Part shown: positions 25,001 through 36,732 of the stretch, one piece after another | How the letters are laid out: each line of letters starts with the position of its first letter | Position numbering within the stretch: the stretch's first letter is position 1 | Assembly: GCF_001039355.2 (NCBI RefSeq) | Contig: NW_019775136.1 | Coordinates: 253,855 to 313,854 of the forward strand | Direction of reading: 5' to 3' | Origin: Lingula anatina | Lineage: Eukaryota > Brachiopoda > Lingulata > Lingulida > Lingulidae | DNA: 60,000 nucleotides | Made by a program: the position numbers and the translations under genes | The notes under the pieces: model-generated | The model's input: the letters and a program-made list of their open reading frames with translations, nothing else | What the model was told of the DNA's origin: nothing | Database searches by the model: none

Positions 25001-28000
25001 TCACTCCAAAACACAGTGGCAATACCAAAATGCCCGTTTAGACAAATAATGTTATTCTAAATCACAACAATGGCATGTTTTTTATGCTGTACAGTACTGG
25101 AAATAAATAACACATGGAAGTATCCATGGGGAAAATGAGAATATCATTATATCTAGGAAATATTGCACCTGCTCCATTTCATTGTATATACCTTACTTCT
25201 ACCTTTTCTACAGTTAGAAAAATTACCCCATTATACATACATAATATGTAGCCACGGCTTACTTAATATTTATATCATTGTGGAATCTTGGCATCTTACT
25301 CACCTTTGAAGTCAACTTCCCCATTTCCGTCTTCATCAAATATATCTATGACTCTCTGTACAAGTGGGTTTTGTTGAAGCTCTGGTAAGGACATAAATTC
25401 ATCAACGCTTAAAGAACCAGAGTTGTCCAAGTCCAGTTTTTTAAAACGCTTCCCAAGCCTTTTGATTTCATCTGCATCAACTGTAGAAGACAAACAAATG
25501 ATAATGAAAGCAAGTAGCAGTGCTAGTGTATATCAATATGGTAAATAGGGTAAATATAACTGAAACAACACGTGCATCATCTGACATATTTTTTAAGGTT
25601 TACATTGCATGGCCATAATACTTTATTACATAAAAGAAAAAACCTGATAAATAGTATGCAACGTGAAATAAATTATTAATATTCTTAGTTGATAATCACT
25701 GTCATTCTATTTAGACAATAAAAGCAATGTAACACTTAAAATGCAATACCATGAGAGCCTACGGAAATCTCAACATGCAATGTCAAGGAGTGCAAAAAAA
25801 AAAAAAAAACAAATTTGGACATAATATGTCTATTTGGCCTTCTCACTGAATGTGATTGACATTTAAATAGCTCAAATAGAACATTAATCATTAAGTGCTG
25901 TGATTTGCCAATACAGCAGTCATAAAGGAGGAATTCAGAAGTAACAATTAGGATCTCACTTTATATCTTTAAAACCCAATCAAATTGTATAAAAAAGTTT
26001 CAGAGGCATGCAGAGTCTCCATAAATCAGTTAGTGTCATGATGAACACTATATAGTATACCAAATAATGTAAATTCTTCTTGAAATAAAAATTAGCAATT
26101 AATACTGATTTTTAAATATCATTATAAAACTGTTTTTAAGTTAAAAAAAATGACATAAATGTGTGTAAGAAAAATATTAACTATGAGCAATTTTCAATGA
26201 CTTGACACTTCAATCAATTGTGAACACTGGTCGTTTTTAACAATACAACATACATAAGGGCAGGAGTTAGTGTAACTGTAGGAGTACAAGTTGTACAACA
26301 GTTGCCACATTCAGGGTAATGACAAAAACATCACTTGTCCATTTATAACATCTACAAAACTGTAGAAATAAACCTGGAACAAAGTACATATTAATACATA
26401 TATACATTTTTTTAGATGACTCGGTGTGTGATTAAGTTATCAAAGATCCAGTAAATCTATGTAAGCGTAAATAATGATAGAAGGGATCTAAAGCTGCCTG
26501 TTATAACATTTTTCTTTCCTATTTCAACCACAGTGTTTGTAATAAACTGACTGAACTTCCTGGTGTGTTCCTGCAGAAGATCCTCTGGGGAGCATACATC
26601 TGTATACATAATCAATACTGAATTCAATGTCCAATAAATACAGACACTTTCTTCTTACAAAATGTACAGAAACCAAACAATCTCGTAATAAAGGACATAA
26701 ATGAAAAACTTTCAAAATGTCATCCACAAAACATACATCAACTAAAAATGACAGCATGTCAATATACATAAAATATCTTTCATGAGGTAATTGGTTTAAG
26801 GTTTAATTTGGTTACCAGATTCTGTGTAACAATTGCCATATCAACCTATTTGAATCAAATCCTCTAAATGCCTGATAGCATTTACACATAATTACGAAAC
26901 CCACATAATCTAAATCACCTTGATATCCAAGAAAAAATAGCATAAAGTAGGTACTAAGGGCAAGATGATTATCAACAGCAACAATGCTTTGGGCATATTC
27001 TTATATTAAATATATTCATAATTGAGAAAATATATAATATAACACCTATGTTCGCGTGATTTCACAAGTAAGTGAAAAATCACATGCAGATACCTGTAAC
27101 TAATGGAAACGCAATATTTTCTCTTGGGGGGGGGGGGGGGGGGCACTGGTGCTTGCATAACTTTGCAAGTATAAAAGCATAAACGTCCCTGCACTACACA
27201 ATACTATGGGATCTAAAAATATGTTTAAGCAGTTGGCTTGCTCCAATTCCCTTTCAATTATGGTGTGCCCTGTACCTGCCAAAGTTTAGGAACCATGAGG
27301 TGTAAAGGGCATGGCACCTCAGGGAAGCCTGCTCTCAGGTGTCTTACATAGAAACTACCTGACGCCAAAGATAATCATTTTTAAAATAAAAACAAAAAGG
27401 GAAAAAAATAAAATAAACTGCAAGCATCGTAAGTATGACTGCTTTTAAAAGTTTTGATATAAAAATTAATATTATTATTATTATTATTATTATTATTATG
27501 ATGATGATGTTATACATCATCATCATAATAATAATGATAACAATAATGATGATAAACACAACCAAACAAACAATCAATAATTTAATTTACTCCAGAGTCT
27601 TAAAATTCTCTCTCTTGTGAAATAATATGACACAAACAGAGAAAACAAGATGTTCTTTTCATTGTAGTCTCACAGAGTATCACCCGCATACAGACTTGTA
27701 TGCAAAGATTAAGTTGGATTTTCAGGCAATGACATAAAAAAGGAAGAAAATGACTTTTTTCATGAATAAAACAGCCAACAAAGAGTAAAGTGACAAATGA
27801 ACATGCATAGAACTGAAATCAAGCCAACTACTAAAATTTTGGTCTCTGGTGTCACAGAAATATCTGTTCCAAAATAAAATAACATAATATAGACTACAGT
27901 ATACAAATCAGTTGTCAATTAACTGACTCATGAATTGAAACTCACAGCTGGTTTTGCATATGTCTATGCTTGGGACAGGAATCCTGTAGATAGCTTAATG

Positions 28001-28422
28001 TCATCAAAATGATGATTCTCCAAAAATCAATAAGAGGACCCTGGAACATAGTGTATATGCCAGAGCAACACATACCAGCAACAGCCTCAGTCTTGATTGA
28101 ATTACATGAGCAAAAGAAATGCTACACACAAAAGGCCATGAAAACAAATGTCTCTTATGTGCTGGTATGAATATCACGTTAATTGTTTGTAGATTTTGCT
28201 CTGGAGTAAGTACCAGGATATGTGCCTTGCAACTGGCATTTGGCAAGTCGTAGCTCATTTAAGAGTGCTTATTCACTTCATCCAGAAACAGGTTTCCTGC
28301 TCCTGGCAGTAATAAATAAGTTGATTTATTGTCAACTTGGGAGGCTATTGGTTTGTTAAAGTCGCAAGGTAAATGTACATCTGTGGCTACACTTACCAGT
28401 CATGCATGTACAGTTTAGTCAT

Positions 28423-28506
<84 letters not shown>

Positions 28507-31500
28507 ATACCTACACAAGTGGGTGGATATCCTGAATCATATTTTTGAGGGGTATCTTTTAATAAAGCGACCAACATTTCATCATCCTGTGGTGCAATTT
28601 AGTCTCAAACACCACTAGGATAAGAGGGCAGGGTTACTTACAAGAAAGTGACAACATCAATTTCCAACAGGAAGTTTGGACCATAACACATCGCACAACC
28701 ATGATGCCATCCAATCAGATAGAGATATTATGCAACTGAAGCAGGTGGGGTTCGCCAATTATTTCTTAACCATAGAAGAGGTTGGAGAGAAAGAAACACG
28801 ATCCAACCACTTGGCTCTGAAGAGGCAATAGAGCACCATCGACAAACATACATACAGACATTAAGGAATGAAACAATCAATTAAAGCCTTGGAAAAGATC
28901 AGAAATTTAAAAGTTGTGTTAAGTACAAGAGTTCAGAACTTGTAATATGAGGATGGACAATTCTTTTAAATTAACTCCAAAACATGCACGAATAAGTTAT
29001 TATATAACTTCTTATATATAAAGTCATTATATCACAAAACCCTGTGACAAATGTGATGACTATACTCTTCTGATATGTTTGTATTTTCCAACACTGAAAT
29101 AAAACGCCATTTGTGCTATATTTTTGAAATTATAAAAAGTTCCATTTCTTTTAAACATGTTATTCTGAGGGAATAAACAGTAAATGTTATTCATCTCACA
29201 CAATCAAATTGCAGAGGGAACTGCCAAAATATACAAAATATATACCAGACAGTGTCAAATCCCAATACTTTGGAGATAATTCACAAATCAACACAATAAG
29301 AAAGTAATTTGCACACACTTTGCTGAAAAAAAAAAAATTCAAGATAAAAACAACAATATCAAATTTAGAATATCAAATCACTGCAAATTTGTCCAACTTC
29401 TCACACATTACATAAACAAGCCAAGAGTCACACTTCTAGGTAAAAAGAAACCAGATACTGACACAACTGTTTAGAAGACAGAGCTGAAAACAGTAGAAAA
29501 CAATAACAATACTTACAAAGGGGGGTATCACCTGTGCTTACTTACAGAAAAATAAACAGAAGTTCATCAGAAGTCTGCAGTAGCCATGTTAGTTTAAAAT
29601 TTATCAACTTTTCAATAATATAATGTGAGATATGCCCTCTCTTGAAGTAATTTATGTTACTCTTAAAATGCTGCTGACATCAGATAATGCATTTTACTTG
29701 GGAGGGGGGGGGTGGGTGGGTGGGGGAGCGGCGGCTGCCAGTTCAGATACATTTCTGGGCAAGACTTCTGAATGTGTGATGGATACTATTAAAGGCATTT
29801 TGCTGATCATCTCAGCTGTTCAATATCACCAAACAAATTAAACAAAACATTTTTTGATAAGTAATATCCTTTACGTTTAACCTGGACTGTGTTTGGAACA
29901 CATTCACAAATCATGGCTGCTACCTACATGACTTCAACTTGTGCTATACTAGTAAACACATTTATCTGTGCATGTGCCAGTGGAACATGCATTATGTCAG
30001 AATAATGATCAAACTGCTCTTGGAGTGAGTGCATTATGTCAGCATAACAAAAACACGAAAGGTAACGAATTCAGAGGGATAAGTACAGAGGGTTATCTTA
30101 AGTAGATCGCCCAAGGGGAAGTAATCGTTAACAACGCACCTCTTAACAATAAGGCCACTATTAGTGTATTCAACTGATAGCATTAACAGTTTGTTGATTC
30201 AACTGATTATGTTAACAAAAAAGCAAATATAGCACTATAAAGGCCAAATTCTACTTCTTTTGAAATGTTTACAATATGATTTTAATAAAAGTTAAATTGG
30301 TTTGGAGTTACATGTAAGGTGATGTTGACTTTGAAATTGAAGCAAGATTTATTCCAAATGTACCTACACTCCTACTGAAAGCAAGTTGTTTTTATGCTAT
30401 CAAAGCATTATTCAACACCAAACAAAATCATGTAAGGACTAGATGTCCAAGGCCCAATTCCCATAGACACATCAGTCTACGTGGATCGACCCAATTCTAT
30501 TGGAATTCTCACTGAATGCAATCAGTTTAAATAGTACAGAAAAGACGGTGATTATACAAGTACTTTGGGAACAAGGTGAGGTGTACTATATCATTCAATT
30601 TGCACTCAGCAAGAGTCTCTGCAGAGTTGAGTCGATCCATGTAGACAGATCAATGGAATGGGGTGAAAGATAAACATGGATTTTTGTTCAGTGTCATAAT
30701 ATATTTCACCATCATGAGAGTGCACTGTTACCTTAAAACCATTTAGTACAATAAAAGAGATCACCAAGATTATGCCAATAAAGGAAATAAAAAATTATGA
30801 CAGTCTCACTGGAGTAACTTTATACAATTTTTGGCTGCTTCTTTTACTTAATTAAATTTAAAACCATTCTGTTGACTCAAGGGCTATCAGGTTTCATCTT
30901 ATCCAATGAGTCGCACCGTGCATGATTCAATTTTTTTCTCATGACATTTGATATAACTAATTATTTCAGATAAAACTCTACAGAGGAGGATGATACCAGG
31001 AAAAGATGATGATCAGCACAGCCCTTTGCCCTTCAACGACATCTGTATCTCTCAAAGGCAACTCAATCTCTGAACCACATGCAATAATTATCTTCAGATT
31101 TCGTTTCAGTTCATTCAACAATTGGCCGACAAATCATGTCAATTGTGTGTTTCTTCCTATAGTCTAAAAATATCCATCATTTATCTACTTCCATACTTAA
31201 GCAAGAAATACATTTCATTTTCAGCGTCTTCCACACATTTTCAAATTCTTTGTTCAGGTGGCACCAATTTTGGTTTTCAATATTTGCCCCTTTGAGTTTC
31301 TTAATTGTGTGCCCCTATTCTTGTTAAATTTTGCACAATACATATGATAAATTATTACATATTGTATCTATATTTTAATACTAACTTGTACACTACTTAA
31401 ACATCCATGACAATATCACACCCAAAAAGTACTCTACAAAAAATTGTAAATATTACATAGTGATATGCCACAAGCCTATACTATCCATGCTACTGCTGCC

Positions 31501-34342
31501 TGATGAAGTCTTTCCTGTGCCAGATAATGAAACTAATGGATTCATGATAAAAATCAATAAGTTTGCAGGTTTGTCAGTGTGAAGTAGAATATGCAAGATA
31601 CTTACATGTGGAGCACAGCTCCAAAGGAAGGGAGGTTTCGTTTCCCTGAAATACATGAAAGCAATAATTAATTACATTTCACAAGAAAGATAATGCCTTT
31701 TTTAAAATTTCACTGTGCTCATGTTTACAAAACAAACCCTTAAGTATATTTGGAGGTAATAATGCTCAATGTATAGACAGCTAATTCAACATGAACCCTT
31801 GCATGTTGTTACTAAAATAATAAATATAAAGAACAAATTACCTTCTGAGCATCGCTAAACTACAATTTTGGTATTTAAAAACAATATTTACTAGTGGGAG
31901 GGTATCATTGGTAATTCTTTTCTATTTTTTGTGGGAAAGCAACATAATCTAGCAATTACCAGTGACTTATAATGCATACAAGATTTGCATTGAGTACACA
32001 AAGCATAACCTTAGTTAATGCAAATCCCAATATATCTACATGACAATATAGTATTGACAAAACGTAATGGGTTGCTCTTACACTTCTCAATTCTAATGTG
32101 CCTGGGCAAATCTATATCCATGATATACTAGACCAGGTCATTGTTGTGAAATTATTGCACCAATTAACAAGCATTAAGTCTTTGATGAACATTTTATATT
32201 TTATAACAGTTTAAACATTGGTCAATTCTAGTCAGAGAAGTATATCTCCTGAATAGCCTCATTCCCTGCTGAAGATGCTCTGTTAGACATCGAAATATTG
32301 GAGGTAAACTATTTCAATATTAAGCTGTTGATTGAAGAAAAAATTATTGGTTTATTCTAATAATTCTTGCTTCATTCTAAGCTTTACACACTATTTCAAT
32401 AGATGAGTTGTTCCGAAGGTGATCAATGTAATAGATATCTAGATTAAAGCCATAATATACAATCAAAATGAATACTGTATTTATGCATTGTTTTTTTTTT
32501 TTTCATTTGGTTTGCCATGGCTATTGATGAAATTTACTTATCACATTTTCAAAGTTTATTGAGACCTTTACGGTGAAATAAGATATCAGGAGTAAAATTG
32601 ACAAACCACAATTCTCCAATTCTTTCAAGAATTCAGATAATATTATGTATAGTGTATTAAATCTCATGTATCACACTTAAACACCTAATGTCAAATACAA
32701 TTTTCCTTTCAAACCTGATAACAATGAGGTATTGATTTCTTTGACCCCCTGATCACATGTACAAATATGTGATTTTTTTCTGTATAAATAAGCATGAAGT
32801 CATGAGAAAATTATTTATTTGACCATCTATCATGTAGATAAACCCAAGATGAAGAGTGACTTTTTTTGGTTTGGTTACAGACATTTACAAATAGAGCATC
32901 ACACATCTTTAAGTCTCATATATTCACTATAAAATGTTTACTATATGTGCATCTTTCTGACTACAAATATTAAATTTAAGATAAAGGGGAGCACTGACTA
33001 GCACTTTCTTTATTCACCTGCTCATGTTATTTTAACTTAGATATAAGTCATTTCATAACTGTGTCTTTTTACCCAATGCATCTTTTTAATATGTCTGGCA
33101 CAAATATGGTTAATTTAGAAGAGGTAACAGAAAACACCTGATTTCATACAATTAATCATGGCACTAAATTTGTTCAATGGTTTAACACTTAGCTGTGCAG
33201 TTTAGTTGATATGATGGCCCACGTACAAATTCACACATTATACTACCTGGGTTAGTCCAACTCTGCCGGGGATTCTTGCTAAAGTGCAACCAATGGAATA
33301 AGCTTAATTGTCTAACATGCCTCTCCGAGCAGCTAGGGGGTAATTAACTATCGTGTGCTAATTACGCTGATTTCACTGATTGCATTTTAGCGAGAATCTC
33401 CTGCAGAATTGGACTAGCCCAGCTGATACAGTGTGGGAATCTGAATGCACCAGTAGTACTTCTAAAGAGTCAATTTAGTTTAAAAAAAAATATTCAGTCC
33501 AAGGCCAATCGTAACTTCTTGTTGTAAAACCCATATGAGATTAGTGAGTTAAGAGGCTGACACAGTGAAAGTTGGGCATGATTACAAAATGATTGAGAAC
33601 CAGGTACATTCAAGCATCTGCTTCCTGGAGGTAAGACTAAACATCTTTTGTCAAAATGGATCCGAATGTGACTTTGGTTGGCAAAGCAGTAAAACTACAC
33701 AACATGTTATTAAGGTGGAGTCCTTAAAAGCCGTTACTACTCAATTACTGTATATCAATATTGCCTGACCATTTTCTGTTCTTACATCTGTCACATTTAT
33801 AAATCATGATCATTTATTCCTTGACGTTTATGTTTGTGAATACAATTCAGTTTCAAAACTGGATCAATTTATGACATTGGCAACAGGGCTGAATATGAAA
33901 TTAATAAAGCTTAAACAAAATACATTGTACAAATTCCAGCTAAGAACACTACATTGTAATTTGTATCTATGGAAATAGCCTACGGAATCCATCTTTATTA
34001 TATCATAGAAATTCCATTCAGCTTAATGTTAAGAGGGTTAGAACGGAGTTATATATAAATTTTATTTATCCATTACAACGCCTTTCTTAAATATATCTTA
34101 CTATTTCACGTGCACTACCTATCACATCTTTCAAACGAATACCTACAACTGAGGATCTGATCAAACACTGATCGACTAGTTCATGACAGTTACTGCTGAC
34201 TACAGTTCGAGTAGCCTCAAGTCATATTAAAATAAGAAACCTTTGGTTCCATTCAGGGTTGGGAAAATCTGATATGGTTTAGAAATGAAAATACGGATCT
34301 TCATTATTGCGCTTATCACGTGTTTGAATCTTAACTTACCAT
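22084..34342 (-). CDS. PPP3R1: Calcineurin subunit B (protein phosphatase 2B regulatory subunit), 170 aa, six exons
   Basis: Exons, minus strand: 34342-34340, 31645-31606, 25480-25304, 23498-23439, 23013-22829 and 22131-22084. They total 513 bases, 170 residues plus stop, the usual length for the family. The first coding exon holds only ATG. The next encodes [13 protein letters not shown], preserving the Gly-2 N-myristoylation site. Four EF-hand loops are visible: [36 protein letters not shown] and [12 protein letters not shown]. The tail [13 protein letters not shown] is close to the vertebrate ending. The protein binds Ca2+ and activates the catalytic subunit calcineurin A at the membrane and in the cytosol. 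The match is strong along its whole length. The gene is head-to-head with eEF1G. Confidence 0.97.
22175..22648. other. Assembly gap (474 N)
   Basis: An N run lies within the last calcineurin B intron, bordered on the right by an AT repeat (22649-22672) that probably broke the assembly. The flanking exons at 22084-22131 and 22829-23013 join in phase, so no conserved calcineurin B residues are missing. Confidence 0.98.
23499..25303 (-). other. Calcineurin B intron 3
   Basis: A 1.8-kb intron. No exon, RNA gene or clear transposon was recognised. It separates the EF-hand 2 exon from the [12 protein letters not shown] exon. Confidence 0.7.
27467..27540. repeat. ATT / ATG trinucleotide repeats
   Basis: Tandem ATT units are followed by ATG units and then by CATCAT and AATAATA. 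The halves are partly complementary and could fold back. Confidence 0.85.
28423..28498. repeat. AT dinucleotide microsatellite (about 76 bp)
   Basis: An uninterrupted AT tract in calcineurin B intron 2, followed by GTATGTATATAC. Confidence 0.97.
30451..30664. mobile_element. Inverted-repeat MITE, family copy 2
   Basis: The left arm starts GGCCCAATTC and includes GGATCGACCCAA and CTCACTGAATGCAAT. The right arm carries the complementary blocks GCACTCAGC, GAGTTGAGTCGATCC and GAATGGGG. It is similar in layout and sequence to the element at 8692-8941. It is non-coding. Confidence 0.75.
31646..34339 (-). other. Calcineurin B intron 1
   Basis: A 2.7-kb intron lying directly after the ATG codon. 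It contains MITE copy 3 (about 33216-33446), a T tract near 32491 and no recognised exon. Confidence 0.8.
33216..33446. mobile_element. Inverted-repeat MITE, family copy 3 (diverged)
   Basis: The left arm contains GGTTAGTCCAACTCTG and ATTCTTGCTAAAGTGCAA. The right arm contains TTGCATTTTAGCGAGAAT and CAGAATTGGACTAGCC, its complement. The outer ends (GGCCCACG... and ...GGGAATCTGAATGC) are less well matched, so the boundaries are approximate. The order of blocks is the same as in copies 1 and 2. Confidence 0.7.
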
Positions 34343-34481
34343 AATTTGCCTTCCTTTTCTCGGAGTTGTTTTGCGATCTGACCTATTCTCCAAGATCCGG
34401 GTAACTTAGCCCTGGCTCTGTATATTGGTTTTCTGACTTCCGGTGCTGAATGCAACGCAACTTCCTCTTTAGACCGGTGCA
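34343..34481. promoter_or_regulatory. Bidirectional promoter between calcineurin B and eEF1-gamma
   Basis: Only 139 bp separate the two divergent start codons. An ETS-type site ACTTCCGG lies at 34436-34443. A pyrimidine run CTTCCTCTTT at 34461-34470, starting with C, lies about 11 bases before the eEF1G ATG. It fits the 5'-TOP signature expected for a translation-factor mRNA and would give a leader of about 21 nt. No TATA box is evident. The transcription starts are inferred. Confidence 0.6.
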
Positions 34482-36659
34482 ATGGCGGCTGGTGTGAGTA
34501 TTGTGGACATCTGAAAGAAATCCCATATTATCGTTCACATCGTACTTGTCATGGCTTCAAAAAATCTTAAGTTCTGTGACCCTTGCTATCAGAATGATGT
34601 CAAGTGAAAATTTCTCTTAATCTTTGCTTTACAGACTCTGTATACATACCCCGAAAACTTTCGGGCACAAAAGATCCTTATTGCAGCCAAGTACAGTGGT
34701 ACACAAGTCACCGTGGCAAATGATTTCAAGTTAGGGGAGAGTAACAAAAATGAAGCATTTTTGAAGAAATTCCCATTAGGCAAAGTAAGTATCTTTTATC
34801 TTGTCAGTGTGCGCGTGTGACAACAGTAATGATTTTAACCCTCAGGTACGATAATGTAACGTTATAGTAAGTCAATTATAACCAATGTTCTGGGGTGGGG
34901 CGGGTAGAAATGTATCAATATAAACAATGTGTTAGAACTAGTATTCACCTCTTGTCATATGTGCTAATGCATGAACGTATTCATAAAGTATTTATAGGTA
35001 TATATAAAGTGGCGTTAAGCAAGTGAATCAGCTTAGTTTTGGAGGGTCTCTCATAATTTGCTTACTTCTCACCTCCACTAGTTGCATGAAAGGTAATGAC
35101 CCGAAAAATTGTAAAATGATGACCAGCTTGCACATCCATTGTGATGCAGGAGCTGTCAAATCTTCATCTCAAAGCCCATCTCATATCTTATACTCCTGTA
35201 AAGCCAACCAGTTTTCCCAATCAACAGAGCCACAAGTTGGGTAAGATTCATCTTTTACCTGTTAGGCCACCATCATTTTAAAGTTTATGGGCTGTTATCT
35301 TTTATGTGGTAGAACAGCAGTACAAAGCAGAAATCATTCATATAAAAAGAGTGCTTACACATGAATTATTGTGCTATTACTACCACCGTCTTTTGCAAAT
35401 CATAGAGTTTTCAGTTTGTAATACGTCTTTAAAACAAAGTTAAGTGGGACAAATTGTTTATTGTTCAAAAATAAAAGTCTGCTTAGAGGAATTGACGGCC
35501 AAGCATATTTATGCAGATTTACCAAAATTTCACAATGGAAAGAGCTTGTGTGTCTGTTAGAACCTCCATTTCCTCCCTGCAAACCAAGGTAGAACATAAT
35601 TTATGAAATGACCTAAAAAGAAATAAGTGGGTGTGTCTGGTGAGGTACTAGTGATTCAGGCTATTTTGTTCTGAATGTTACACCACCAATAGGTCTCATT
35701 TGACATTGTTTGATAATGGGTAGATGTTCAACATTGATAAAGAAAAAGATAATTGTTTCCCCTGTCTCAGTATTTCAGCATTTTTAAGATAATTATAATT
35801 TTGTCAACTGTTTTTGGGCATGGAATATCTCAATGATAAAAGGAAAAAGTTATTGTCTGTACTGAATGCTCATTGTTTGACTGTAGTCATAATTTAATTC
35901 CTTGTAGAAAGAGGTATATGTTGATATTTTTATATTGAACGTGCATTGTACAACAGTTACATACCCAAGCAGTTATAGCATTATAAAAATGTATACACTT
36001 TTTTTCATTTTTATTTATTTATTTATATATTTTTTATTTTATTTTATTTATTTATTTATTTTTTTGGTGACAGAATTGATTGCTTTTCATAAGTTATTGT
36101 TAAGTTTTGAAGGGAATAGGGATATAAGATTATTTTTGACATGCACACGTCACATTTCTGTCGTAGTGCTTATTCAGCAGAGCATGAAGTACTAGAATAA
36201 TAGTGTGATTGTTTGGAAGATTATTTAAGTAAACCATGTGATAAAATGACCATCTCTGTTTGGTTTTATAATTGGGTATTTGGAATTTGTTAAATGTTTA
36301 AGATGGTCATGATGAAGCTAGTGACTTTCCTCCTTTCAAAGATGCAGTTGTACGGTACATTGCAGCTGCATAACAAGTGGAGGTAAAATAATGAGATTTG
36401 TAAAGAGTTGTTTTCTTTCTGTGAGAGCAAAAACCTTACTGTAATCACACAAATTATGATCATCATCATCATGGTAATTGTGTAAAATAGAATAAAAAAG
36501 TTTTTTGCACTAAATGAGAATCTCTGTGATGTGGGTTAAATCTTATAGCAATAATGCTGAAACTATGCACATGGGAATGTCTTTTGGGAAAGCTAATGTC
36601 TCTCCAAATCCCACAAATACTCTAGTCTGCTATATTTTAAACCAAGCCCCCAGACTAGG

Positions 36660-36732
<73 letters not shown>

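Larger units (their letters stand above)
25481..31605 (-). other. Calcineurin B intron 2 (6.1 kb)
   Basis: The largest intron of the gene. It contains a poly-A tract near 25796, a G18 tract at 27126-27143, ATT/CAT trinucleotide repeats at about 27467-27540, a long AT microsatellite at 28423-28498, a G-rich stretch at 29701-29728 and MITE copy 2 at 30451-30664. A short direct repeat of TGCATTATGTCAG occurs near 29990 and 30030. No coding exon was seen. Confidence 0.75.

Noticed and set aside
28373-28618. Open frame with repeated Ile-Tyr
   Set aside because: It is the translation of the AT microsatellite. The frame at 36514-36762 is the same case.
34482-34493. Alternative eEF1G exon 1 donor after ATGGCGGCTG
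   Set aside because: It would give MAADSVYTYPEN; using GTGAGT after GGT gives [12 protein letters not shown], which matches the family.
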